A stretch of 64,000 nucleotides of DNA from Sternotherus odoratus (taxonomy: Eukaryota; Chordata; Testudines; Kinosternidae). This document shows positions 1 to 11,095 of the stretch, piece after piece. The position numbers and the translations under genes were made by a program. The stretch covers positions 15,413,603 to 15,477,602 of the forward strand of contig JAVMKO010000001.1 of assembly GCA_032164245.1 (NCBI GenBank), given 5' to 3'. The notes under the pieces are model-generated. The model was not told the origin of the DNA. It did not search any database and saw only the letters and a program-made list of their open reading frames with translations. Position 1 is the first letter of the stretch. The number at the start of each line of letters is the position of its first letter.

Positions 1-1570
1 TAATTATTTGCATGTAACTGGCTATGAATTTTTCTGTGGTGCTTTTGCATGAACAATGCCTTACAAAAATAAATTGCATTGCAATGTATGTGTATACATT
101 GCCTAGAGTGGAGATGGCTGAGGTACTAAGTCATTTTACTGTATGGCAGTGAAAGGACTGGGAACTATAGTACAAAGAATCTGAACTCACACCTTTAAGC
201 AGACACAGCTCCATTGACAACTAAAATGGTCCTTGCCCACAGCTACATTTGGACCATTGGGTCTTATTCTTCATACTGTTACTCCAGTTTTACCCTAGTA
301 TAACTCCATTGCTTTCATTAAACAGAGTGTGTAATTTTCTTAGTAAGTACCTGAGTCTGAAAAGACAAGCAGGCGTAGTGCTCACTACTGTGAATTGTGC
401 CTCTGATCTCAATGAGACTATTCATGATAAGAAACAATTTGATAGTACATGTGTTAAGTACTGAGCACTAATGGACCAAATCTACTCCCATTCAAGTCAA
501 TAGCAAAAATACCATTGGATACAATTCTGCTCTCGTAACACTTACACAGATGTAACTCCATTGACTTCAGTGAGAGTAGGACCAGGACTTAGATTTTTAA
601 TACAATACTTTAAGAATGAAAATTACCACATGTAAAGCCAAGACCAAGTTTGTTCTAATGTACATAGTGATATAGTTGTCTGTAGAGCTTGCTAGACTTT
701 TCCTTTCACAGAACAATCCTGAAAAAGGCCGTACAGCTGAAATATTGTTTCTTATCTTGGTGTGTATTAACTTCTATAAAAGGACATCCTTAACTCCTAT
801 TATAGTTAATGAGTGCATCATTATGTGAACAGATCTCTTTATTTGCATATGTCACAACATATTGAATTATTAGCAAACGTTTAATTCTATACCTAGATCA
901 AATGAATATAATCTAAAGCAGTAAAAATTGCTAACTGAGGCATTGGGCCTAATTTTGGTCTCATACCAGTTTTGAACTGGTGTAATGGAATTATTCCTAA
1001 CTTACACCAGAAGATGGGAGATAAGGCTTAGGCTCATAGAAATGTACTGCATGTCTAATATTTATGCATTTGTATTGTGAATCAGGTAGAAGGAAAATGT
1101 GGGGTTTTAGGTCACTTCATATCTTCCTGAAATAGTCAGTATTTACGTAGCTTACACTTCTGGATCTAGTTCACTGGTTTCCATGACATCAAACTGTTTC
1201 TCTCATTGGCTGTCTCTTGCCTCCCCTGCTAGCCCTGGGGGATTTTTGAAAACCAGCATATCTCCTCTCTTGTGTCAAATGCAGATTCATTTAGTGCAAA
1301 ATCATCTGTATCAGATATGAGGGGAGGAGTTCTTTATAATATGAGTTTGAGAGGGATGGTATTAAACATGTCTCTGAATGGGAATTGTTCCCATTTGTGA
1401 TCTGCCACAGAATGAATTCTTCCAAAAAAGTGGCACTTTCTTCACTGCTTGAAGACCCACACTTGTAATGAATGTAATGGGTCTGCTCCTGAAGTCAATA
1501 GAGAGCATTGCATTGATTTTACTGGGAGTTTCATCAGGCTCTGCATCACAGGTAATATCACTTGTGACAT
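1..1570. other. AT-rich non-coding stretch with scraps of ancient repeat
   Basis: No coding exon or young transposon is visible. Around 250-335, 505-590 and 945-1015 there are short stretches with phrases such as TAACTCCATTGACTTCA and TTTTGAACTGGTGTAATGG. I recognise these as parts of an old, very abundant sauropsid interspersed repeat whose exact class I cannot name. The short open frame at 249-464 has no recognisable domain and is probably chance. Confidence 0.5.
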
Positions 1571-1576
1571 GCAGGT

Positions 1577-2235
1577 AGAGCTGGCTGAAATATGTGATTT
1601 CTAGTTGACCAGAAACTTTGGCCTTTTGAAATTTGATTTTCAAAATTTCTTGTGAACTAGAAATTCTAGAGAAAAAAAAGTTTAGGGAACACCGTAGCAT
1701 GGTGTTTCCTGAACAAAATTTGCTTCACCGGACCAATAGGTTCTGAGTGAAGTTGACATTCTTGCAATGTCATTTTCACTCAGCAGCTGCTGAGGCTCCC
1801 AGGAGCTGCAGCTCTGGGGAAGCTCCATATGCAAGATACTTTGGGGGCAGAGATCCCAGGATTTCCACGCTTCACAGCAGTAAGTCTGGAAGCCCTGAGA
1901 GAACCCAGAATTTCCCTGCTTGAGCCAAGAGCCAAGCCCAGTAAGAGTCTGAGCTCACGGCCCTTCCAGGCTCCTGTTGAGGCTGCTCTGGAGTCATTGA
2001 CCCTAGAAGCATGGAGTTCCTGGCCCCAGGGCAGTCTGCTTGACAGGGCTGCCAGGAAGGAGAGCTGATGGGATTCTGCTGGAACTGGGCAGACTGAATT
2101 CCAATGGCTTCCTGCCTGAGAATCAGTGAAAGTTTGTCAAACCCAACTTACTTTCACAAAAAATCAGGTTCAACGAGCCAGCATTTTCTGCCCAAATTGT
2201 TTCAAAGGAAAATTTGCAACCAGCTGTAATTTCAG
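1577..2235. mobile_element. old hAT-type MITE (AGAGCTGG family), long variant
   Basis: The left end (TAGAGCTGGCTGAAA) and right end (GCAACCAGCTGTA) are inverted versions of each other. They match the termini of the better-preserved element at 15923-16335. The interior has runs of TTTTCAAAATTT-like sequence near the ends and a GC-richer core. No clean 8-bp target duplication could be picked out. The 79-codon frame at 1829-2068 lies in the core and has no domain that I recognise. Confidence 0.5.
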
Positions 2236-2737
2236 GATATAGAAACAATGGAAGAAGCACTGATGGGCCCAAACCAAAACCTCAGATTTGAATCACTGCG
2301 AACTTGAGGAAAGTTCAGACCCAGCTGCAAACTTTGCAGCTTAGACCCTGCCTCTGTTTAGAAGCCATTTCAGTGTGTGCACCACAGATAAGCAAGAACA
2401 GAATACAAACATTCAACGATCATCTCAAGGGTTAAGACAAGACTATGGGGTGGGGAAGGAGGAAGCTAGTCAATGATCATCCAGAAAAGAAAGCAAGAAA
2501 AATAGATCTAAGACAAAGATACATTTCAGAAAATAAACCAGGTCTCAAGGATTTGTGTTTAAATGCAGAAAGTATGAAAACAAAAAGTTGATACAAACCA
2601 AATGATTGTATCCATTTCCTTCCCTCTTCCTCTCTTAGATAAATCTTTCCAGCAAATCAATGCAGCCACATTACAAATAAAGCAAGATATAGCACTTAAT
2701 TCAGGTTATATAACTGATGTGCAGTAATGTGAGTCTT
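2236..2737. other. no recognisable feature
   Basis: Ordinary AT-rich sequence. I see no repeat ends, exon or RNA gene here. Confidence 0.4.
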
Positions 2738-2815
2738 AGAATAGTAGAAGTGTAGGACTGGAACGGACTCAATAGGTCATCTAGTCCAGTCCTCTTTACG
2801 CTAAGTAATAACTAG
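2738..2815 (-). mobile_element. CR1 LINE 3' end fragment
   Basis: The stretch AATAGTAGAAGTGTAGGACT followed by GGTCATCTAGTCCAGTCC is the reverse complement of the conserved CR1 3' end (GGACTAGATGACC...). Only about 80 bp remain, so this is a severely 5'-truncated copy, which is the usual outcome of CR1 target-primed reverse transcription. It probably belongs to the subfamily that also ends at 26440, but it is too short to be sure. Confidence 0.7.
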
Positions 2816-3639
2816 ACCATTCCCCAAAACTATTATTTTGGTGGGGGAACACATGGTGGGGTTGGACGACCCATGCTTACTGATAGTGGTGAGGTGGCAA
2901 GTGGCAGCAGAGTAGGGGGGTGGAGTGAGGGCAACCAGCTTCAGCAGTGTTACTGAGCAAGCTCAGTCTGTGTGAGCATGCTCAATATAAAGCGAGCAGC
3001 AAAAGAAGCAAAGGGGGGGGGGGGGAGAACACGACCTTTCAAGCCCCCCAGGTGTCCTCTCTATGGGTGGGAAGCTCCCTTTTCCTTCCCATCCCTGACA
3101 TCTGTCAGAAAGGTGCATTTCAGTACTCAGCTGTCTCCTCCTAAGTCACTCAGCCAGGGAGTTCCTGGCCTCTAATGAAGAATGTTGGAAATTCTTCCCT
3201 AGCAACTTTTTTTGACCCCACTATGGGGAGGGAGAGCACACCCAATGCAAGGCAGGTAGGTGTGTGTTTGTGTATAGAGCTGATAGAGAAAGCCATCTGC
3301 TCCAACAAGAAGTTTTGTTAGTCCTACACAACTCCAGGAGCTATATGGTACATATTATTGAGTGTCACTTACTGGCACCTTATCTGTAACTGAACTCTTC
3401 ACATAGCTTATGACAGTTCATTTTCAGAACACTACTATAATCAGCCTTGGGAGGCACAGAATCACAGATTGTTCCTCCAAGGAAGGGAGCAAAACTTAGT
3501 GGCCATAGAGCTGGGTGTCTGTGGATCCACTCCACATGAGTGTTCCTCTCAATTCATTCACTGTCCCAGAGGTACAGAGTCTGGTTGGGTTCTGGCTGAG
3601 ATCTGAGCCAACTCAGAAAGGGGTTCAGGATTTGGCTCC
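2816..3639. other. unique stretch with a short poly-G tract
   Basis: Nothing coding is recognised. A run of about 14 G lies near 3010-3024, inside two overlapping short chance frames. Confidence 0.4.
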
Positions 3640-3765
3640 ATATAACGAACCTGGAGAACTCACTGCCATAAGATATTAATGAGGAAAGTAGCTAAGCAAA
3701 ACTCAAAAAACGGTGTGATTCTTCTGTGAATAAGAATAGAAACGCCAATTGCAAACTCAAATGCT
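3640..3765 (+). mobile_element. probable CR1 3' region fragment
   Basis: The phrase GGAGAACTCACTGCCATAAG followed by TATTAATGAGG and AGCAAAACTCAAAAA resembles the end of the CR1 reading frame (W-N-S/T-L-P-x-x-V...). The same motif is much clearer at 51335-51400. It is degraded, and both boundaries are uncertain. Confidence 0.4.
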
Positions 3766-4866
3766 TAAAAAGGACATCCCAGTCCAACATTCAGGTGCTC
3801 TAATTAATATTCGGGTGCATTACATTAGTATTTATATTAATGAGGTTCTTTCCATCATTCATCAATTAGCACTGGGGTACAGTTTGTGTTTCTCACTTAC
3901 CTGATGTTGGCTTTTAACAAGCCCCATACTTTATCTATGTCACTCTATCCATACTCTCCTCATTCTTTTTATATAATTGGTTCCAGTGCCTCACTTCTGT
4001 TTCCCTTGTGGAAAGCTGCCTATAGAACAACAATATAGAAAGGTTGCAGTAGCTCTAATTGGTCTGTTCAGTAATAATAATGAAGGTGAAAGTGGTGTTT
4101 ACAGTGTTAATAGCTACAAAATGCTGAATCCCCGCAGTGCTGCTTGTGAGATTGTGAGCTCTGGCAGTTGGAGGTTTTAGAGAAAACTTAGTTCAGCAGC
4201 GTGTAGGCTGTTAGTTCATGTTTATAGCCTTATAAATATGTATGAATGATTCTCCTTGTGTCTTAAATGGATATTTGGTGTCCTGATGCATTTATTTAAA
4301 CTACACTTACTATGGTCATGTTTAGTCATGCTGGAAAACTAACTGAAGGGCTTCTCTGTCCCTAGTTCCTTCCTCCAATCTCCTACTTGCTAATGACAAG
4401 TAAGTTTCCAGAAAAGTTTTCTGTGATTAAAGATACAATAATTATTGCCTTCACTGGAAAGAACACTATCCAAAAATATCAAGTTTCTACTTAATTAAGG
4501 TTAGGTAATTTTCACTGACAATGACCAACATACACATATTTCCACATAATTATAATTCAACCACAGATTCATTACTGTTTGGGTTCATGTGCATTTGCCA
4601 TTCAAAACTCATGTTCTCCCAAGTGTAATGTATCATTTTAATTAAATACAACTACTCTTAAAAATATGAAATGTAATAACTCCAGGCAGAAGGAGGTTAT
4701 ACAGTTTCAGGAAACTCGGTTATATGGAGATTTTGATCTTTTTTGCATTGATTTCAGGCCATAACAAGCTTATAATGTAAGATTAAGAGATGTACAATCA
4801 TGACTAAGATCCAAGTGGCTATAGAAATAACTGGCAAAAGTCCCCTCTTAATTGTATGGGTGAAAA
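3766..4866. other. no recognisable feature
   Basis: AT-rich non-coding sequence. I found no repeat ends and no exon. Confidence 0.4.
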
Positions 4867-5277
4867 TTGTAACTAGGACTGTCGATTAATCAAAGTTAAC
4901 TCATACAATTAACTCAAAAAAGTTTATTTCAATTTAAAAAATTTGTGATTAATCACAATTTTAATTGCACTGTTAAACAGACTACCAATTGAAATTTAGT
5001 AAATATTTTGGATTTTTTCTACATTTTCATATATATTGTATTTTGTGTTGTAATTGAAATCAAAGTGCATATTTTTATTACAAATATTTGCACTGTGAAA
5101 ATGATAAACCAAAAAAGGAGTTTTCAATTCACCTCATACAAGTAATGTAGTGCAATCTCTTTGTCATGAAAGTGCAACTTACAAATGTAGATTTTTTTGT
5201 TACATAACTGCATTCAAAAACAAATCAATGTAAAACTTCAGGACCTACAAGTCCACTCAGTCCTCCTTCTTGATCAG

Positions 5278-5478
5278 CTAATTGCTAAGACAAACAAGTT
5301 TGTTTACATTTACAGGAGATAATGCTGCTCTCTTATTTACAATGTCAACAGCAAATGAGAACTGGCATTTGCACAGCACTTTTGTATCCGGCATCGCAAG
5401 GTGTTTATATGCCAGATATGACAAACATTCATATGCCCCTTCATGCTTCGGCCACCATTCCAGAGGACATGCTTCCAT
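5278..5478 (-). pseudogene. hAT transposase C-terminal (dimerisation) domain fragment, left arm
   Basis: A 66-codon open stretch on the minus strand reads MEACPLEWWPKHEGAYECLS near its start and ALSPVNVNKLVCLSN at its end. The CPLEWW...H pattern and the ending SPxNVxKLVCLS are typical of the C-terminal hAT family dimerisation domain (hATC). The same peptide is encoded in the opposite orientation on the right arm near 6640-6830. Loss of the rest of the gene makes it a relic. The conserved Cys and Trp positions are retained, but the segment between them has drifted. Confidence 0.7.
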
Positions 5479-5704
5479 GCTGATGACATTCGTTAGGAAA
5501 TAAAGCTTTAATTAAATTTGTGTCTGAACACCTTGGAGGAAATTATATGTCCCTTGCTCTGTTTTACCCAAATTCTGCTATATATTTCACGTTATAGCAG
5601 TCTCGGATGATGACCCAGCATATGTTGTTCATTTTAAGAACACTTTCACTGCAGATTTCACAAAATGCAAAGAAGGTGCCAATGTGAGATTTCTAAATAT
5701 AACT

Positions 5705-6382
5705 TTAAAATTAGCAGCCGTGTTAGTTTGTATCCGTAAATAAGATGAGGAAGACTTTGTAGCACCTTAGAGATTAACCAGTTTATTTCAGCATAAGCTT
5801 TCGTGGGCTATAGCCCACTTCATCGGATGCATAGAATGGAACAGAAGTAAGATGAATTTATACACACAGAAAGAAAAAAAAAGGTTGTACATTAGCATAC
5901 CAATTCTAAGAGGCTGTTTAATATGGATGGGCCATTATCAACATGAGAAAAAGATACCTTTTTAAATGGATTTCTGTGTCTGGTAGTAGATAACACCTAT
6001 TGAACGTAAATTATCTAGGGAAATGCAATCAATTAGTGTAATGAGAGAACCATTCACAAGTTCTGTTTAGCCCCTGGTTTATTGTGTCAATTTGAAAATT
6101 AATTCCAGTAATTTTAAACAGAACTTGTGAATGGTTCTCTCAATACATTTTCACATTAGGTATTTTTTTCTCCTGCTGATAATGGCCCATCCAAATTAAA
6201 CAGCCTCTTAGAATTGGTATGGTAATGTACAACCCCTTTTTTTTTTTTGCTTTCTGTGTGAATAAATGCATCTTACTTCTGTTCCATTCCATGCATCCGA
6301 TGAAGTGAGCTATAGCCCACGAAAGCTTATGCTGAAATAAACTGGTTAGTCTCTAAGGTGCTACAAAGTCTTCCTCATCTTA
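5705..6382. mobile_element. Penelope-like element, head-to-head foldback insertion
   Basis: Two inverted arms of about 300-330 bp face each other. The left arm starts with GCAGCCGTGTTAGTTTGTATC and contains GCTTTCGTGGGCTATAGCCC. The right arm contains GGGCTATAGCCCAC..GAAAGC-type sequence in reverse and ends in TTAGTCTCTAAGGTGCTAC. The innermost stems are GAGAACCATTCACAAGTTCT (about 6044-6063) and its complement (about 6119-6138), around an AT-rich loop. The left arm carries about 70 bp near 5960-6035 that the right arm lacks. Flanking repeats TCTAAATATAACT (5692-5704) and TCTAAAGATAACT (6383-6395) match at 12 of 13 positions and mark insertion into the hAT transposase gene. The outer ~100 bp match the terminal module of the GIY-YIG-bearing copy at 62286-63170, which is why I assign it to Penelope-like elements. 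Confidence 0.7.
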
Positions 6383-6384
6383 TC

Positions 6385-6840
6385 TAAAGATAACTGTAGC
6401 ACTTGACCCAATGTTTAAGAATTTGAAGTGTCTTCCAAAATCTGATAGGGATGAGGTGTTGAGCATGCTTTCAGAAGTCTTAAAAGAGCAACACTCTCAT
6501 ATGGAAACTACAGAATCCAAACCACCAAAAAGAAAATCAATTTTCTTCCAGTATCATGTGACTCAGATAATGAAAATGAACATGCGCCAATCTACTCTCC
6601 TTTGGATCGTTATTGAGCAGAAACCATCATCAGCATGGACTCATGTCCCCTGGAATGGTTGTTGAAGCATGAAGAGGCATGTGAATCTTTATGCATCTAG
6701 CACATAAATATCTTGTGATGCCGGTTACAACAGTGCCATGAGAATGCCTGTTCTCACTGTCAGGTGACATTGTAAACAAGAAGAGGGCAGCATTATCTCC
6801 TGCAAATGTAAACAAACTTGTTTGAGTGATTGGCTGAACA
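6385..6840 (+). pseudogene. hAT transposase fragment, right arm (DPxFK region to hATC domain)
   Basis: Reading from 6385, the frame gives LKITVALDPMFKNLKCLP and then a helix rich in charged residues. ALDPxFKxL is a signature of hAT transposases just before the final catalytic and dimerisation segment. The frame then runs through a Lys/Pro-rich linker to DRY-type residues and CPLEW. A frameshift and stops break it near 6660-6700. The upstream part of the gene continues on the other side of the Penelope insertion (about 5560-5704), where translated fragments before the target duplication join in register with LKIT. It is a decayed relic of an autonomous hAT gene. Confidence 0.65.
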
Positions 6841-7211
6841 AGAAGTAGGACTGAGTGGACTTGACGACTATAAAATTTTAGATTGTTTTGTTTTGAATGC
6901 AGGTTTTTTTGTACATCATTCTACATTTGTAAGTTCATCTTTCATGAGAAAGATATTGCACTACAGTACTTGTATTAGGTGAATTGAAAAATACTATTTC
7001 TTTTGGATTTTTTACGGTGCAAATACTTGTAATCAAAAATAAATATAAACTGAGCACTGTACACTTTTTATTCTCTCTTGTAATTGAAATCAATATATTT
7101 GAAAATATAGAAAACATCCAAACATATTTTTTTAAATGGTATTCTATTATTTTTTAATTGCGCAATTAATCGTGATTTTTTTTTAGTTGCTTGGGAGCCC
7201 TAATTATAACT

Positions 7212-8890
7212 CAGTTTAATGAGTCATTCAGGATTTACACTGAGAATTCACCTAAACTTTATCAAAAAGTTACTTTTTGGTAATCCACAAAAGAAGTATT
7301 AACAAAAGACAGAGAAAAATAATGTTTAGCTCCAATTTCTTCATTAATAGCACCAATCTGAATGAATCAGAGACTTTTAAATAAAATCAGTCCCAGAACC
7401 AGTTTAGAGTAGACTTGTTGTGGCTGGGCTCCAGCTGAGTGTATGTAAACTACTGAGAGTCAGAACCAGATGGAAACATGTCCCCATCAAATAAGCATCT
7501 TCAAATCCAGATTGGTAGCATAGCTGGTCAAATATGGGGTGAAATTTTCACAAACAATTGTTACCTTTTTTTATCAAGAAGTTGAATTTTTGAAATTTGT
7601 TGACCAGTTCTTGTTGACATACACTATGTCAAAATTCAATGAATGGCCACAATGAATTCAAAATCATCCCAACAAGCACCATTGTATTGCTCCCAGTGTT
7701 AAAATAATCTCAGACTTTTAAAAACTCTTTGTTTCAACAATGATCAACAGAGACCGACTCCCATTGTACACTCTCAACTGACACGGTACATGAGGGTGAA
7801 CTGTTTGGGCTGCATCTGCGATAGACTAGAAACTCCTTGGGGTGAGGATAGTGTCTAGTTATGTTTGGAAATTGCCCCTGATTACTGGGAACTCTTGAAA
7901 TCAAGGCACTAAGACACGATAGCAACATACAGACCATTTGTGCACTGAATGAGAATTCCAATAGCACAGGCTGAGTTTCCAGGCTGAGAATTTCAAATGT
8001 GTTGAAGGGATTTTGATACCCAATTTCTGTAAATAGGAACTAGGCATTCATATCGCCTAGGCAGTTTTGAAAATATTAGCCCCAGTGTCCTGCCCCACCA
8101 TGCTCAGGGCTAAGTGTAAAATGTGGGAAGGATTCTTTGGAGGCAGTCTCTTTGGTTATTCCAAAATCCTGGTTAGAAACCTAAAGGGGTATCCATTAAA
8201 TATATGGTTAATGCTCATAAAATAATTAATTCATCCTAATAAAAATAATGTGTCAAAGGAATGAGAGACTATTTTTACTTTTTTTATGCCAATGATACAG
8301 ATTGAAAATAGATCAATTACCAAGCTGGTACTTGTTTCCAATAAAGGTATACTTTCCTGTCCATGCTCAGGAATTATTTGAATTGAAAGGTCTCTTCCAT
8401 TGTATTTCAAAGCACCCTTAAATATGAAATATGATCATGCCAAAAGGAATTTTCTGTCCAGTGCAAGATTTCCATCATCCCTTGGGGGATACATTGAAAT
8501 AAACATTTGTTTTCAATTGAGCTGTATAAATTCATTGGCTGTAATTTTCCCCTAATGGTAAGACTAAATTGAAGGGCAAAACCCAACAGAAAACATATTT
8601 TAGTGTCTGCATGTGTTTTAATAGGAGCAAATAGGATTAATTGCTAATTACATTGTCTTGCTAATGAATCATTGCCAGTTAATACTCTGGGGATCCCTGC
8701 GAGCCCTTTGACTCAACGTAAGTATACTTTATAGGCGTTACAAAAATAAGCATCTGATTAGCCAGCTGTTTTGAATAGTAACTGGTGAATATTGCACACA
8801 ATCTAAAATTCTCACATGTCAAGTTATCAGCTTTGTTCAAAAGAAAACATTCTGAAAGCAATGGGGTTGAATTCAGTTAACAATGGAAAC
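7212..8890. other. mostly unique sequence with one short MITE-like scrap
   Basis: At 7519-7608 the ends TAGCTGGTCAAA and TTGTTGACCAGTTC are roughly inverted and resemble the AGAGCTGG hAT MITE family, so this may be a small internally deleted copy. Near 7790-7870 there are scraps of ancient repeat. 8500-8880 is AT-rich with many TAAT/ATTA motifs. No exon is recognised. Confidence 0.4.
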
Positions 8891-10862
8891 TCATAAGAAC
8901 ATAAGAACGGCCATACTGGGTCAGACCAAAGGTCCATCTAGCCCAGCATCCTGTCTACCGACAGTGGCCAATGCCAGGTGCCCCGGAGTGAGTGAACCTA
9001 ACAGGTATGATCGAGCGATCTCTCTCCTGCCATCCATCACCCCCCTCTGACAGACGGAGGCTAGGGACACCATTCATTACCCATCCCGGCTAATAGCCAT
9101 TTATGGACTTAGCCTCCATCAATTTATCCAGCTCTCTTTTAAACCCTGTTATAGTCCTAGCCTTCACAGCCTCCTCAGGTAAGGAGTTCCACAGGTTGAC
9201 TGTGCGCTGTGTGAAGAAGAACTTCCTTTTATTTGTTTTAAACCTGCTGCACGCCGATTTCATTGAGTGGCCCCTAGTTCTTCTATTTTGGGAACAAGTA
9301 AATAACTTTTCCTTATTTACTTCCTCCACACCACTCATAATTTTATATACCTCTATCATATCCCCCCTTAGTCTCCTCTTTTCAAGCTAAAAAGTCCTAG
9401 CCTCTTTAATCTCTCTTCATATGGGACCCGTTCCAAACCCCTAATCATTTTAGTTGCCCTTCTCTGAACCTTTTCTAGTGCCAGTATATCCTTTTTGAGA
9501 TGAGGAGACCACATTTGTACGCAGTATTCAAGATGTGGGCGCACCATGGATTTGTATAAGGGCAATAAGATATTCTCCGACTTATTCTCTATCCCTTTTT
9601 TAATGATTCCTAACATCCTGTTTGCTTTTTTGACTGCCGCTGCACACTGCGTGGATGCCTTCAGAGAACTATCCACAATGACTCCCAGGTCTTTTTCCTG
9701 ATTGGTTGTAGCTAAATTAGCCCCCATCATATTGTATGTATAGTTGGGGTTATTTTTTCCAATGTGCATTACTTTACATTTATCCACATTAAATTTCATT
9801 TGCCATTTTGTTGCCCAATCACTTAGTTTAGTGAGATCTTTTTGAAGTTCTTCACAGTCTGCTTTGGTCCTTACTACTTTGAGCAGTTTAGTATCATCTG
9901 CAAACTTTGCCACATCACTGTTTACCCCTTCCTCCAAATCATTTATAAATAAGTTGAATAGGATCGGTCCCAGGACTGACCCTTGGGGAACACCACTAGT
10001 TACCCCTCTCCATTCTGAAAAAGTTCCATTTATTCCTACCCTTTGTTCCCTGTCTTTTAACCAGTTTTCAATCCATGAGAAGATCTTCCCTCTTATCCCA
10101 TGGCAGCTTAATTTACGTAAGAGCATTTGGTGAGGGACCTTGTCAAAGGCTTTCTGGAAATCTAAGTACACTATGTCCACCGGATCCCCCTTGTCCACAT
10201 GTTTGTTGACCCCTTCAAAGAACTCTAATAGATTAGTAAGACACGATTTCCCTTTGCAGAAACCATGTTGACTTTTGCCCAACAATTTATGCTCTTCTAT
10301 GTGTCTGACAATTTTATTCTTTACTATTGTTTCAACTAATTTTCCCGGTACGGACGTTAGACTGACTGGTCTGTAATTGCCAGGATCACCTCTAGAGCCC
10401 TTTTTAAATATTGGCGTTACATTAGCTATCTTCCAGTCACTGGGCACAGTAGCCGATTTAAAGGATAGGTTACAAACCCTCGTTAATAGTGCCGCAATTT
10501 CACATTTGAGTTCTTTCAGAACTCTTGGGTGAATGCCATCTGGTCCCGGTGACTTGTTACAGCTAAGTTTATCAATGAGTTCCAGAACCTCCTCTACTGA
10601 TACTTCAATTTGTGACAATACCTCAGATTTGTCACCTACAAAAGACAGCTCAGGTTTAGGAATCTCCCTAACGTCCTCAGCCGTGAAGACTGAAGCAAAG
10701 AATTCATTTAGTTTCTCTGCAATGACTCTGTCATCTTTAAGTGCTCCTTTTGTATCTCTGTCATCCAGGGGCCCCACTGGTTGTTTAGCAGGCTTCCTGC
10801 TTCTGACATATTTAAAAAACATTTTGTTATTACCTTTTGAGTTTTTCGCTAGCTGTTCTTCA
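8891..10862 (-). mobile_element. young 5'-truncated CR1 LINE
   Basis: About 1.97 kb in minus orientation. The 3' end at 8891 shows the CR1-type tail (on the plus strand TCATAAGAACATAAGAACGG), and the conserved 3' UTR (ACTGGGTCAGACCAAAGGTC on the plus strand) follows. Upstream lies a long reverse-transcriptase frame (9368-10822). The 5' end falls near 10862, inside the reading frame and before the RT core, so the endonuclease domain is missing. CR1 elements move by target-primed reverse transcription and usually leave such truncated copies. Low decay suggests a fairly recent insertion. Confidence 0.9.
9090..10822 (-). pseudogene. CR1 ORF2 reverse transcriptase, one frameshift
   Basis: A 484-codon open frame (9368-10822) covers the reverse-transcriptase core. 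Landmarks are DFQKAFDKVP at residues 221-230, PQGSVLGP at 279-286 and the catalytic FADD box at 307-310. The thumb region follows. The frame ends at KRGD because of an apparent single-base deletion near 9370-9385 in the LFSLEKR-like region. The rest of the C-terminus (VNLWNSLPEE and the final GFKRELDKLM) is open in the adjacent frame, 9090-9359. The product would be the RT half of ORF2p. The N-terminal endonuclease lies beyond the truncation. The first Met at 10822 is simply the first one in the remaining frame. Confidence 0.85.
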
Positions 10863-10867
10863 ACAAC

Positions 10868-11095
10868 TCAGTTATTGTCGGTCACAGGACACAATGTCTA
10901 CATGAACTCTTACCGTGTGGCAAGCTGGGGTGTAAACCTACAGCTCTCTACCATGGTGTGCCCTGACTCATTGCATGGACCCGGCTGTGTGCACTGGAAA
11001 CTCCCCAGTGCACATTGATGTACTTCAGTTTGAAACAGCACACTGGGGAGCTTGTAATGCACAGCGGCAGAGTCCACAGGGACAGTTACTGCACA
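10868..11095. repeat. unclassified MITE-like repeat
   Basis: The stretch contains CAAGCTGGGGTGTAAACC, CACTGGAAACTCCCCAGTGC and CAGTTTGAAACAGCACACTG. It looks like a degraded member of the TGTCTACA-type sauropsid MITEs, but the ends are not clear enough to class. Short chance frames on both strands have no domains. Confidence 0.35.

Larger units (their letters stand above)
4867..7211. mobile_element. inverted-duplication hAT transposon (foldback) with 8-bp target duplication
   Basis: A DNA transposon with two long imperfect inverted arms, 4875-5490 and 6626-7203. Both ends read inward as GGRCT followed by TAATCR-rich sequence (GTCGATTAATC on the left, AATTAATCGTGATT on the right). The flanks TTGTAACT (4867-4874) and TTATAACT (7204-7211) match at 7 of 8 positions, which fits the 8-bp duplication made by hAT transposases. 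Both arms contain the transposase C-terminal region and 3' end, so one 3' half has been copied in inverted orientation to replace the original 5' half. The unique centre (about 5505-6620) holds more transposase sequence and is interrupted by a Penelope-like insertion at 5705-6382. It cannot be autonomous. Confidence 0.75.

Noticed and set aside
9368..10822. 484-codon frame as a host gene
   Set aside because: The RT motifs and 3' UTR with CR1 tail show that it is CR1 ORF2; it is annotated as an element relic.
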